64,000 nt of DNA from Collybia mongolica (lineage: Eukaryota; Basidiomycota; Agaricomycetes; Agaricales; Clitocybaceae), in contig JAAXNY010000009.1 of NCBI GenBank assembly GCA_013420905.1, positions 496,001 through 560,000 of the forward strand, written 5' to 3'. A program made the position numbers and the translations under genes. Shown here in pieces: positions 23,378 through 35,800 of the stretch; positions within the stretch are counted from its first letter, which is position 1, and each line of letters begins with the position of its first letter. The notes under the pieces were generated by a model that worked only from the letters and a program-made list of their open reading frames with translations, made no database searches and was not told the DNA's origin.

Positions 23378-25706
23378 TCATCTCCCTTATTGGCCTCCTT
23401 TTACCCCGCAACTATTATAATCTCCTGAACCAACAGTGCGTAAAGTCGGCTTTTCGTGCCATCATTCCGTTTTGTTCTTATTGCCTTACCCCCGTTTTTG
23501 AAATTCCCTGTCTTCCACTGTTTGCACTGATTCCGTGGTATACAGCGTGCGTCCCTGCATGTGCACACTTTCCCCGCTCCGCGTGTCGAATTAGATTTGT
23601 ATCAGATATATAGCCTTCGACTCTTTCACCCCTTCTCTCCTCCCATTAAAGCACGCAACTTTGCGCCTCACACAAGATTAAATCCACCTCTTCGTGCGAT
23701 GGCCTTGAATACCCTTACTTCAAATTACCCCATGTGTATCGATATTCTTGGTCCGTCGATGGTCGTTTCTACACCCCACTCAGAACTATTTCAGCTTCGT
23801 GCTATTTTTTTTTTTTTGCTCTTGCATGTAACCTACTACTTTATTATGTCTGGTAATGAATTGGGGTTGCGGTCGTTCTCTCAAGTTTTGAATCTGAGCG
23901 TTTTTCTACTCCTCTCCGCTACTTACCGACCAACTGGTGCAGGGTCTGTAGTGCCTTCTGGCAAGATATAACGTTGTAAAGTCCGTTCGGTCTGTGTACT
24001 TTGTGCCTGGTGGTGATAACCACGCACAGCCACACAGATGGAAGGTTGTTTGGTTTCGAAGGCGATGGCTGCTTTACGGGCCGAAGACGTTTCTGGAGTT
24101 CCGCATTGTCCGTACCTCATTTCCCTCCTTCCAAATTTCATACATCGTTGACGAGATCCGAGAGCTTGACCAACATCATTTATGCTGTCTTCTTGAGTGG
24201 ATCCTCAGTTTTTTTGGGGGTTCGTAAACCTTCCTAAGCGGAGCTACTTGGCAATCATCTGAGGTATATTTTGTGAGGCAGCTCCCTTTAGAATTGACGA
24301 GTTGGGCTCTAGCGGCATCTATGATATGTGATATGATTCTAGACGGGATCATAATTTGCGTGATGGTGATTCACAGATGTATCTTTTAATGGTGACATTT
24401 GTGAGCATTGTCGGTTCTGTTTATGTACGACTTGTCGCCCTCGGCACAAAATATACCGATGCAGAACTCGTTATGAGGAGACATTAGGTACAGATGTAGA
24501 GTTTCCAGCGTACCCGGCTTCATATTTTAAGCTTTGATACCATCAGAACAAATGTTACTCTGAAGAACGTTTAGTATAGAAATATAAATCGACGATACCC
24601 ACTGGGGATGCGCATCACATCAAATAGTGATCTCCCCTCTGTACTGCATCTGTACGCTCCTTAGTGATGAATCATCAAATAGAAATCTAAAAGGACAGCG
24701 ACGCGTGAATTATATCCGAGGACGCTCCATGCGCGCTGCCCAGACGTCTGGGTTTGGCGCACTGGGGGCGTAGATATCCCTGTTTATGCTCTGAGTTGAA
24801 AAAAAGACTTTACAGAATGGGCGGGAATGCCAAGGATCACGCGCCGTCTCGATTTTGCGACGCGTGTTATTTGCTGCACGCGTTTGAGCAGGAAGCTTGA
24901 TCTCGCGCATGGCATACTGGCTAACCCAGGAAACGTTGCACTCTTTACGCGGTGTTACTGCGTCCCTTATACAAAGGCACAACGAAGCTAAGGGGGAATA
25001 ATGGTATGGAAGGATTGAAATGCAACGAACTGGAAGGAATGGCTCACACGGTGGATCATAAATTTTCGCCGGAAGAAATCCGGGTGGAAGGCCTAGGGTC
25101 ATACGAACGTGAAAAGTATTTTGGGCGATGAAAAAAAAAAGGATACAAATGTATGGCGATAAGTAATAGGTACCGCGTGGACAGCTACCGTCATACAAGG
25201 ATGATGCTGCCACTGGCGTAGTGCGACACGTATGGTGGGAAGTGGAGCGTATGTATGTAGCAAGAGGTGCAGCCGACACTGTGGGTTTTCCGGGTGCGGT
25301 TTCGAATGTTCTGACAGATTTGAGTGACTTGTGATGAGGAAAGCGCCGAAGGTTCCGCCGATGAAGGTGGGAGGATTGAGGCGTGGGAAAACTGAGCCAG
25401 CGAGAAGATTCGTTGACACTGTTTGCTCCCAACACCCCATTCACTATTACTTAGTACTATTTTCTGGAGGCACTTCTACCATAGTAGTTGTGGGCAACAC
25501 TTGTCTGTCTTCGCCCCTCAAAATTTGGCTCTCTTATCGAACGACCGATCCCAAGGCATCCTTATTACGACAAAGTCTTGTCTTCTTTCCGACCAGCTTT
25601 TCGACCTAATTGGCCCTTTCCTCGACGGTCTTCGTATTTCAGACGGGCAAGCGTCCGCCCAACACTTTCGTAATCCCTAATCGTTCTTCATTCAAAAATC
25701 AGTATA
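23378..25706. other. Gene-free interval, 2.3 kb
   Basis: Lies between the GDS1-type gene and the PUF gene, both on the plus strand. It probably combines a long 3' UTR, rich in pyrimidine tracts, with the PUF promoter. Open frames up to 244 codons exist on the minus strand but lack a convincing ATG and protein-like composition. I see no RNA gene or repeat. Confidence 0.45.
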
Positions 25707-28700
25707 ATGTCATTATCAGCCTCTGACAACAATAGCTCCTATTCGAGGGCTCCGCCTCCTGGGAAAACACCCCCTCCTGCACCCTCCGCTGCGTTCGCTA
25801 AAAGGTGTGATCTAGTCATTTATAGCATCTTTAAAAATCTGACAAACTTCCTCAGAGCAAGGGAGCTACAAGCTGAGGAAAGAATGGGAGGCAGATACAG
25901 GCCCCCTGCGCTGCGCGCTGCTCTAGCTTCAGGCGGTTCCCCTCCTAATGAGGTTTCCCCCTCTGTGACGACACCCGTGGATGGCTTAACTTTGCCTCCC
26001 ACTAATTATCCCCCGGGGTTCCGGAGGGCAAGGGCTGGGACCCTCCCTTCCAATGTACAATTGGCCGCACAACGATTTGCAGCCGCATCGAACACATTGG
26101 GCAGCACTACCGCTTCCACCGACTCTTTGCTTGAGCAGCCGCAGAGACAGATCCCCATTGCTCCTACCCCGAGTATGGGCGCCACAACTAGACCTGGTTT
26201 GCGTCACGCAACCTCCGTAGCATCTTCTGCCGCTGCATCCGCGGCAACTGAACGCAATAGCCGACTGAGGTCTGGATCACTCACTTTACCGACGGGTGGG
26301 CTTTCCAACGCATTTGGTCCGTCCATCTTTTCTTCATCCTGGCTGTCCTCCACAAACGGCAGTGGGAATGGCTTTCCGGTTTTGGACGAATTGCGCTCGG
26401 TTACATCTGCAGACTCTGGTGCAGATGACTTTGATGTTCACACCCTTGACTACCTTGGGTTGGACGACCATAGACCACCCCCCGCTGCCACCATTTCTGA
26501 GCTACGCAACCAGGCTCAGGCTGCCATTGCTGGCAACCTTGCGGGAAACCCATCTCGCTTGCGTGCCAGCACTGTATCGAACCCTTACCGTAGCAGACCT
26601 CCTGCGACAGGTTCGCTGCTGCCAACTCCGGGTCCAGAAGAGGAAGAAGAGTATTTTGAGAATTATGACGAGCACGTTTACCGTCAACGTTTAAACACTT
26701 ACGAACCGTCAACCCCTGATGGGGGATATGCCTCATCTTACATGCCAAAGGGCTTCAAGCCCACTGATCATCTTGCTGCTTCCCGCCCGAGAGCAATTTC
26801 TGTAGGAAACCTAGACGACCCGGTGCGCTCGTTGCAGCGACGTGCCACCGTAGCTGATACACACCCTTATATCAGCGAACTCGCACACCAGAGTGGGGGC
26901 CTCGCTGTAGTCACCAGCAACATTGGAGGTCCAGCAAGTATTCTAAAGTCCATGTCCACCTCTCGAGGCAATGCATCTCCCACGGTCCATTTCCCAGGCG
27001 GAGATGTACCGGTAGGGCGCGGTGCCCAGGCTTATCTCATAGCTCCCTCATCCCAAAACCGCTCTCTCTCTCCGAAATCCGAAGGCCCTTCTTCCCAGAC
27101 CCAAGCCCCCACACGCTCCCTGTGGATTGGCAACCTGGATAGTGCCGTCACCAGTGAACAACTCATTCATGTGTTTGCCCCATATGGCGCTATTGAGAGC
27201 CTGAGACTTCTCCCAGAGAAGGTACGTCGGATAATTTCTACCCTTGACCGCGTGTGTTAATACCAAGCTGCAGGAGTGTGGCTTCGTTAATTTTGTTGAC
27301 CAAGCCGACGCTATTCGTGCTAAAGAGGACGTTCTTAATCGACTGGGGGGGAATATAGGTATGCCTAATGGTCAAACGGTGCGCATTGGATTTGGCAAGG
27401 CCGACAGTGCTCCCGTTGCCCCTGCGAAGGGAACGCCTGCTAGCCCTGGCCCCACTTCCCCCGGCGGCTCTACAGGCAAAACTCCCGGACCGAACACCGG
27501 TTTGGGCCCTATGGATGCTCAGTTGCAATCAACACCTACTCGCGCGCTTTGGATTGGATCGATCCCATCGACCACCACTCCTGCGACCATTCTGAGTGTT
27601 TTCAGCCCTTATGGACCAATCGAATCCGCTAGGGTTCTTACCCACAAGAACTGTGGTTTCAGTGAGTTGCTACAAATCATTATTGGTGTCATACATTCTC
27701 ATCACCATACCCGTCTTTAGTCAATTTCGAACGCTTAGATGACGCGGTGCGTGCCCGAAAGGCTCTCAATGGCCGTGACGTGCTGGGGAGTGATGTGGGA
27801 GCTATCCGTATCGGGTTCGCCAAGGTTCCTGTGAAAAACGGCCAGGAAGGTACTGGAGGACCTGAAGAAAACTCGAACATTGTTGTTCAAGGTGTTGGTG
27901 ATCTGAGCGTCGGAGCAACTATACATGCACTCCGAACCGTCAAAGGTGCCTCCACAATCCCCGCAGATCAGCAAGTACTCGGAGGGGCTGTGGAGAACTA
28001 CAGATCTAATCTGCTCCTTAGTATGATAGGGTCTGGCACCCACACAGCCTCCTACATCTCAGACGGTTTAGTAAAACCAGCTGGGTGGGCACCGTCGGTG
28101 ACTGAGCAGCAAATGATAATGAGAGAACTCAGTGCTGGGAGCAACGATGCAGAAGCGGATATTCAAGCTCTCTCTGGTCAGCAATATTTTATACATATAT
28201 CTTGTCTTATCTTCAACACTGACGATTGTGCATACAGAGTTCAGGCCCCCGACCATGTATTATACCACGATTCCTTTGGTATCAGAGAGGCCGCACAATC
28301 GTCGTTGGGATGCGTCAAAATTGCGTGAGCTCCGCAAACGTTTAGATTCAGGTACCATGACTGTCGAGGAGACTGACCAAGTTGCCGCTGATTTCCTTGA
28401 CGGGGAAATTGTCGATCTCGCGTCTGACTGGCTCGGCAACACCGTACGTCAACAGAAGCTTATGGTTTATATGTGCTAATCTTGATCGAAAGGTTGTCCA
28501 AAAACTCTTCGAGAAATGCTCTTCTGGCCCTCGTTTTGCGATGCTCGAACGCATCACACCTCATTTGGCAATGATCGGCATACACAAAAATGGCACATGG
28601 GCGGCTCAAAAAATAATTGAATGTGTCAGTAGCCCCGAGGAAGTCGCACTGATTGCTCAGAACCTGAGAGCTTATGCTCCGCCTCTCCTTCTGGATCAGT

Positions 28701-29923
28701 TCGGAAATTATGTCGTACAGTGAGTTACACCTCCATGATTTTACTGGAACAGATGTCTAAGTATCTTCAGATGTTGCCTTCGTTTCGGTTCCCCAGCCAA
28801 TGACTTTATCTTCGACGCCATCGTTGACCGCATGTGGGAAGTTGCGCAAGGACGATTCGGTGCTCGCAGTATGAGGGCATGTCTCGAAAGCCCTCATATC
28901 ACCCTTAGCCAGCAACGCCGCATTGCAACGGCGGTTATTCTCAATTCGATTCCTTTGGCTACTAACCCTAACGGCGCTCTCTTGCTAACATGGCTCCTCG
29001 ACACATCAGGGTTCCCTTCGCGGTATAATCTTCTTGCACCTCGCTTCACCCCACATCTGTCCCATCTCTGCACTCACAAATTGGCGTCTCTCACTGTCCT
29101 TAGAATTGTCAATCAAAAAATTGAACCGGATGCGTCCCGTCAAATCGTTGAAGCCCTATTTTCCTCCCCCGGTGACCATGTACTGACCGATGTTCTTGGT
29201 GATCAAGTCAATGGTGTTGCGGTTGTCCATAAAATCCTGACAAGCCCATTCATCGACCCCATGGCGAAGGCAGAATATGTCGAAGCTACTAAACGTGTCT
29301 TGATTGAGCTCAAGGTCATTGCAACTCAAGCTTACCGAAGGCTCATTGAAGAAGTTGGCTTACCTGTTCCCAACTTTCAGCCCACCTACACCACCAACTT
29401 GGCTACAGGTGGAAAAGCCAAAGCTCCCCAGTCCGCTTTTGGGGTGCCAGGTTTGCCGTCAGGCTACCCCTCCAACGATCAAGGGCTCGCATCTATGATG
29501 GCAGCTTTGCAGATGGGAGGTCAAAATCCCCAAGCAGGACCACCTCAATCTCATGTCGACCCACAGTACAACCCCGGCCCTCTGCCCCCTAGACGCAACC
29601 CTAATGCTAATCCTGGATTTTCACCGTCTTCCGACCCCTTCAATCCTTTCGCCATGCGCTCGTCTGATTCTGGTCCCTCTCGTTCAAATAGCATACGTCG
29701 TGGTGCTCCCTTGCCCCAAGCTAATGGGTCAATGACGCCGACTCAGTCGTACAATAACCAATCACCGAGTCTCTCCCAAGCTGGCAACGTCCTTGGGATG
29801 AACCAACAGCAACAACCCTCCTACGGAGGTATGGCTCAGTCGGTCCCGCCTCACGTCTATCAAGCATACATGTATCAAACATATCAGCAGAACCCTCAGA
29901 ATATGGGGACTTATCACGCTTAA
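25707..29923 (+). CDS. PUF-family RNA-binding protein with two RRMs (JSN1/PUF2-like)
   Basis: Exon 1 starts at 25707; the first splice (25806 region) joins FAKR to ARELQAEERMGGRYR. A long Ser/Pro/Thr-rich N-terminus is followed by RRM1 (RSLWIGNLDSAVTSEQL, then ECGFVNFVDQADAIRAKE) and RRM2 (RALWIGSIPSTTTPATI, then NCGFINFERLDDAVRARKAL). From about 28.3 kb come Pumilio repeats, with motifs such as WLGNTVVQKLFEKC, HKNGTWAAQKIIECV, DQFGNYVVQCCLRFG and RFGARSMRACLE. The tail is Gln/Asn/Pro-rich and ends MGTYHA. RRM plus PUF in one chain is the layout of yeast Jsn1 and Puf2, which bind mRNA 3' UTRs at membranes or mitochondria. The specific target cannot be read from sequence. Confidence 0.9.
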
Positions 29924-30410
29924 ATGCCTATCATACGACACGCCATGACCCTCGCTCCTTTTCTCAAATTTCATCCCACCTAAATATGCTATGCATCACG
30001 CTCCTTTTGTTGCTTAGTTTTCGCCTCATCTGTCGTGTTTGTGCACAAATTTGGTTTTTACGTTCAGGATTGTTGGCTCCACCTATACCCTCCCCATGAA
30101 GTTGTACATGCCTCCTCACATTCCTTCCTTTACACAAAAAATGGGGCAATACTTTGACGCGGTGGTGGTGATGTTGACACGAGTTATTTTTTTACTATCT
30201 CTACTATTACTCTCTTCCCTTTTCCATTATATCTGTACAACAAATCGTGGTTGTTACGACAGCCACAAAATCGATATATAGACCTGACTCGATAGTCATG
30301 TAATTCTGTGAATCTGGATGAGTCGGGTAGAACCAAGTCGTAGGACTTACATAACCAGAAATATACATCTGGGCTTCGATTTGCCATTTCTTTTCTCTCA
30401 TCAACCCAAC
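29924..30410. other. Intergenic, 487 bp
   Basis: Separates the PUF gene from the next plus-strand gene. Likely 3' UTR plus promoter; T-rich. No gene seen. Confidence 0.45.
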
Positions 30411-31137
30411 ATGGGTGGTGCTGCTTCCAAGGTTTTCCACAAGTTGCCCAAGCGTGCAGAGACACCAAAGTGGGCTGGGGCTAGGACACCTGGGCCCACG
30501 AATCAGCCAACACGACCACAGGAACGAGGAGCTAGTGAAGTAAAAACGGAGGGTATGCTTCTTCTTATCGCTGGTCAAATGCTTTTACCTATTCATAACC
30601 AGCGATTGAAAGGGATGCTCATGACCCCCAGTTTATGGCTAACTTGACCAAGCTTGGTGCCGTCAAAGTGGATCACCATATGCAGTCCGCGCGTATACCA
30701 GTGAGAACTATTACAGAAGCCCGATTCACTCTCGTTGAGATAACAGTCCACAGGTACCCTCGGAGATGCATAAACTATTTAAATCCCGTGCACAATCCGA
30801 ATATGAGGCTTCTGCGCCGACACCGACTCGCAACCGCCTTCATGCGGCGACTCTGAGCGACCTTTTGGACGAACGAAAGTCGGCTAGGGCCCGTGGCGAC
30901 TTGCAACGACTCGCAGATCGCTATGTGATGGATTTCGGAAAACTAGAAAGCCTTTCGAGATTTGTGAGCAGCCCGAGCGTACAGGGCGGTACTGCTGTCC
31001 GCACTGTTGGGCCCGACGGCGAAGAAAGTCTTATGATGACGGTGCGTTCATCGAATGTGATGTAATATCTAGCTTACTCTCTTTTTCTCAAGGCTGTATG
31101 GGCCGAGCCTCGCATTCAGGATGCGAAAATAATATAA
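30411..31137 (+). CDS. Small unrecognised protein with an N-myristoylation-type start
   Basis: Exons 30411-30552, 30603-30700, 30754-31041 and 31093-31137 give 190 aa. The start MGGAASKVF fits the N-myristoylation pattern (Gly2, Ser at position 6, basic residues after), so membrane attachment is plausible. A Pro/Arg-rich stretch follows, then an AIERDAHDPQFMANLTKLG segment and a helical region LLDERKSARARGDLQRLADRY with FGKLESLSRFVSSPSV. The last splice (31041/31093) gives an ending AVWAEPRIQDAKII. There is no membrane segment and no cysteine motif. I do not recognise the family; the good splice phases and even composition argue that it is real. Confidence 0.75.
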
Positions 31138-31524
31138 TTCACCTGCGAGGACTCTTGAAACGCGCTCTCCACTCAAAATATCATTGATGGCCTCATTCTG
31201 TGGCCACCCACTCCCAACCACCGACCGCCACTCAGCATAGTCATATATAATGCCAAAGAAGTTGTCTTAAGTGCTGATCGGCAGCTCGCCCTCTAATCTA
31301 TAAATTATTTCTCCTTGTACGAAGAATGCCACTTGTATGCTGTTTTTTTGTGCGAGACTCGCTAGCTCCCCCTCTCTTTTGTTGCCTATATATCCAAGTG
31401 GCAGTGGCGTTGGTTTCACGTGATCGTGCCCAATTGACGCGTTTTTTCTGTTTCACCTTGTTTCAGGGTGACGAGGTGACGATTGACGACTCGACCCAGC
31501 GATTACTCCTCTTACCTTTATACA
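31138..31524. other. Intergenic, 387 bp, promoter of the FMP25-like gene
   Basis: Holds CACGTG at 31417-31422 and ACGCGT at 31437-31442, about 85-110 bp before the next start codon. No gene seen. Confidence 0.45.
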
Positions 31525-33622
31525 ATGTTTAAACGTGCTGGAAACTCATTTAAGCCTCATATTCGAAGACTGCACAACCAGGCCTCCTCTTCGACATTTG
31601 GCGTTCGCATCCGAGCGTATCCCAAAGTCGTTGCATCAACTGGTGTCGCCGCAGCCTATATCTTGTGGTACGCCAACGCTCACACAGTACACAATGATGC
31701 GACTGTGGTCTCGCCGATAGCGTTGGGTAAAGCGAAGCAGTTGTCTTTACCAGTTGGTGGAGATGTCGGGGAGGTGGATGAATTACGTGCCGTTGTTTGG
31801 GGTTCTAACAGGTGCGCGGTATGCCAATTTCTCTACCAATATGACGAGCCTAACAATATCCAACTCATGTCAGGTCCAATACACTTACTCCAGAGACTGT
31901 GGACGTAATTCGAACCCCGTCAGTTGCCAAATGGCTGGATGGCGTCGCATTGCGGGACCTTGCCCTCCACAGAGACCACGCAGCGTGCGTAGACGCACGG
32001 GGAGATGTGTATCAATGGGGCGGTGGGTTCACTGGACCAGACCCTGATGTCGGACACAAGCCACGGTTGACTCTTCGAGAAAAGGCGAGTAGCTTGTGTC
32101 AATATTACCGTTATCACGAGTCCTTAACCCACGTCACCAGAATATCACACAGTTAAAACTGACTGAGGGACGGCTGTATGCCCTTTCTGCGTCAGGAAAA
32201 ATCTATGCTATGGCAGCGGATGCGGCGAGCCAGGAACTACGACCTGGTGCCCCTACCCCGTCCAGTGATTCTTGGTGGGGTACCGGCTGGCTCTGGGGCG
32301 AAGATGAAAGCGTTGATTTTGTTGAATTGACGGCGAATGGGCACCTTGCGTGGGGCGAAAAGTATGTACCTAAATAGGATTCTCTAATCATAAATCTCAC
32401 ATTTAAACTCTAGATTCGTATCTATCGATGCTGGTAACGACCATGTACTTGCTGTCACCTCGGACGGTCGAACATTTGCCCATCCAGTCAATAAAAATGC
32501 CAATGCTTATGGTCAACTCGGTTTCCGTAAATTTGAAATCCCAGACCCAAATGTCCACCATCGTTCAGGTTCGAAATCCCATCTTGAGGTGGAACTCATC
32601 CCGAAATCCCTCGCCGATCCGTTCGCAAAATCGTCACGCTCCAGCAGGCCTACACAGCCTGTGACAATGTCTGAAAACCTTGCAGGAGTTGACGATAAGA
32701 ACATCAGGTTTTGTCCTTTTCTGTTTGAAGTCCCTGTCTTAAAGGGTGTGGATGTTGCCCAGGTTGCGGCTGGAGGGAGGAGCAGCTATGTTCGCACCAA
32801 AACTGGGAGAGTATTAGGCTGGGGCGCGAATGAGTATGGGTGGGTATTCTCTCCTGTACGTCAGGCATATGCTCAAATCGCTTGATTTCAGACAGATTGG
32901 GCTTGGGAGCAATGTAGCACTGGACACTATAACTGTTCCTACCGAGGTGGTACTTTGGCGATCTTCACCCCGATCGAAAACCAACTGTTTAGATGTATCA
33001 GCAGGTAAATTAAATTCTTCGTTCAGCTGCTTTGTGTTTACATCATCATCAACAGGTGGTGACTTGACGGCCTTTACGGTGGAGCGAACGGAAGAAATAT
33101 CCAAAACTATTGATTTGTTGATGTGCGGCAATGGTCAATGGGGTGGTCTCGGAGGCAACTCTTTTAGCAATGCCCAAGGCAATCCCCTGCGAGCCAAAAA
33201 TGTCAGCGGTTTGGTTGAATGTAGGACAACGAATTCTCGATCATTAAACAATCGCTAATATTATGAACTCAGATAGCGACGCTACGCAAAGTCTGCAGCC
33301 CATTGCGCCCGCTGCTGTGACCATTTCTCCGACGGGCCATGTCCTATTAACGCTGAATACGGCTTCTGATGTCAATGTCGGAGGGCGTGACCTTGTGGTC
33401 TGGGGAAAAAACTACGAATCGGAGCTTGGCAACGGAAAGAAGTCGAGCGTGCCTGTACCAACGACGCTTGAGACGCCAGAAGGGGGCAGATTTATGCTCA
33501 GAAACCGCCAGGCAAAGGAAGTAAAGGATCTTCACGGAAAGGTTTGGAAGCGCGGCGTTTGGGTTGAGCAGCGGGCGGTAGTTGGGTTCAGCAACAGTGC
33601 AGTATACTGGAAGATCCGATAG
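31525..33622 (+). CDS. FMP25-like mitochondrial inner-membrane protein with RCC1 repeats
   Basis: The N-terminus (MFKRAGNSFKPHIRRLHNQ) is basic and Ser-rich, typical of a mitochondrial presequence, followed by a hydrophobic segment around VASTGVAAAYILWYANA. RCC1-type blade sequences recur: LRAVVWGSN, VDARGDVYQWGGG, LTEGRLYALSASGKIYA, GNDHVLAVTSDGRTFAHP, GRVLGWGANEYGQIGLG and LVVWGKNYESELGNG. This layout matches yeast Fmp25, a mitochondrial protein needed for cytochrome bc1 assembly. Introns were resolved near 31.82, 32.08, 32.36, 32.84, 33.01 and 33.21 kb by frame. RCC1 repeats and the presequence are clear; orthology to FMP25 is inferred from that combination. Confidence 0.84.
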
Positions 33623-33928
33623 GTACTATACTAGAGGTATAAAATACAGGTCGCCGTTTGGACACAAAATTTCCTTTTTGGTCGATGGAATGTCTCCTGT
33701 CATCTTAAAGTCCGAGTTGCCACTTGTATTGAGGGCAACCCTTTTCTCTCCCTTCCACCCACATCCTCTCTCCTATTTGACTTTTCCTATTATTTAACCC
33801 TCTCGAATGTCAGTCTCCCTATTGCCACTTACTTGTTATCAGATTTCACTTATTAAGATCCCTTTTTTGTTCGTTGCGGCATCAGAGACCCTCGTTTCAC
33901 TTCAATTCTAATCTCTTTGGTGTCGGAC
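33623..33928. other. Intergenic, 306 bp
   Basis: Pyrimidine-rich leader before the next start codon. No gene seen. Confidence 0.45.
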
Positions 33929-35091
33929 ATGGCTGCCAGTCCTCTGCCATCGCCCACACATTCGTCGGTCTCAACTTCATCATCGTTTGTGGTGCTTCCA
34001 ACAGACCGCCTTGGGTCATTGTCCGGGTCGTTGTCGCGGGACATGACTTCTACATATGATTCGGACGACGAAATTGTCTACAGCGTTTCTGAAGGCTCCT
34101 CATCGTCTTTTGACGATTCTACCCAGAGTTACCCTGTCTCAGACGATGATTTTGTCGTCCTGAGCAGACCGAGGTCACCTGGCACCGTTTTAGAGACGGG
34201 CCTCTCCACCCCCAGTGGCGACAATGTTGACCGTGCGACTACACCCGTCATAGCACAACTCGTTGCTGACCTGCGGAATCTCGCCGTCAGCGGTTCGAGT
34301 TCAACCAGCTGCAGCAAGAGCAGCGGCAGCCGGCGCCGTAAGTCCGCACCGACTTCCCCAGTATCTGCCCCCGATATACGACCGAAGAACAAACGCAAGA
34401 GCAAGGCGTCTCGTGCAGCGGCTCGAGCAGTAGCAGGATCCCAGCCACGTTCCGCACCCTCCCCCGCCCGACCCGCACCATCCTCCGCGACAAAGCAGGT
34501 GAAGGATGTGGTTAAAGCCAAGCCGAAGAAGAGTAAAAAGAAGAAAGCACCATCTACGACCTCTGTTTTGACTTCTTCTACTGGCTTCCGCACTCGTTCA
34601 ATTGTCGACGACATGTCGGAACGCCTCTCCGAGAACGGAGATACGGAGATTACGGCCGCACCGTCCGTCTATGAAGAGGCCGTAGGGTTCATAACATCGT
34701 AAGTTCCTTCCACCCATGCTACCCTACACGTTTCTCCATGAGTTTAACTAAGAACGCTACTCATCATAGGTTCATCTCCAATCCTGCCGCACAGAAAGAT
34801 TCCGCCTGTCGCCTGACTCTCCTCCAAGCACTCATCATCGAGCTAGGGCTCGCTAATTCGACTCTCCCAGCCTCTCTGTCCGCGGCCAAGGCTTTCCTTA
34901 AATCCCGCGCCTTTCTGAATGTTCGGGAATACCTCGCCGTCCGGGGTCAGGGTCCCGCAGCCGTGCAGCGCATCATGCATCCCAGCAAGAGCGCGCTAAT
35001 CAAGGAGTTAAGGAAGAAGAAGAACTCAGCGCCGCTGGCTTTAGTAAAGAGCAGCGGACTGCAGGTGTTATTGGTCCCATGCTATCGTTGA
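33929..35091 (+). CDS. Unrecognised serine-rich basic protein
   Basis: Two exons (33929-34698 and 34770-35091) give 363 aa. The first 230 residues are low-complexity: Ser/Thr/Asp-rich acidic patches (DSDDEIVYSVSEGSSSSF, SDDDFVVLSRPRSP), then a strongly basic part with RPKNKRKSKASRAAARA and KPKKSKKKK that would suit a nuclear signal. The C-terminal 115 residues look folded and helical: KDSACRLTLLQALIIELGL, AAKAFLKSRAFLNVREYLAVRG and SKSALIKELRKKKN. Nuclear location is inferred. I recognise no domain. The exact stop could change if a further intron follows GLQ at about 35062. Confidence 0.7.
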
Positions 35092-35800
35092 AACCGGGCG
35101 ACGAATATTTACTTGCTATTGCGCCCAGCGAACGAGGGCCAGAGCGCTCGCTGTCGAACATCTTGATTTTGCTATCTCGGTCCCTGAATTTCCTAATATG
35201 GGGCTTGTCAGACTTTGACATCGTTTTGCCTTGGCAACACACATTCTTTTGTGTTATGCTGTCTTGTCCCTTTTTTTTTTTGTTGCTGTCTTTCTCCATG
35301 CCGCACATCTTGTAATTATCCAACTAAGTAACCCCTCCTCGTCACCAAAGAGAATTGTTTATCCTCGCTGTATTTAGATTGATGTACCAACAATGTATAA
35401 AGCAATGATTTCTACCACCTTAATCACATCTTGTTCAGTGCCGTTAACTATAGACAAGTAACTAAATAACAATGGCCAGCCAAGTATATACAAATCCATC
35501 ACACTCCGCAGTGTTCTTGCGTTTTCAAGTCCAGAATACCGAATCTAATTCCCAAGCATCAAAGATAAATCTCTGGTCATAGATACGGTGACGTAAATAA
35601 AGGTAATAAGAGGGGTGGACGAGTGAAAGAAAAGGGTATCGTAAGAGCGTTAGCACCGGATCGATTACTTGAGCTAAAATAACGCAGGCGGGAGGGCAGT
35701 GATGGGTCGGCTTGGGGGGCATTGCGAGGGGCTGAATATGTATATAAAATAAGATATTCAAAAACCTGCCTCGCCCGATGCCAGCTAGACACGTTACACT
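35092..35800. other. Convergent intergenic region, 709 bp
   Basis: Between the stop codons of the Ser-rich gene and expansin-like copy A. Probably both 3' UTRs. No gene or repeat seen. Confidence 0.45.

Noticed and set aside
23561..23971. 136-codon plus-strand open frame downstream of the GDS1-type gene
   Set aside because: Low-complexity Phe/Leu runs from T-rich DNA and no recognisable protein; more likely 3' UTR.
24710..25444. 244-codon open frame on the minus strand in the gene-free interval
   Set aside because: Opens with GTG, has no ATG until well inside, and its Arg/Ser/Pro/His mix looks like random translation; no domain or splice structure.
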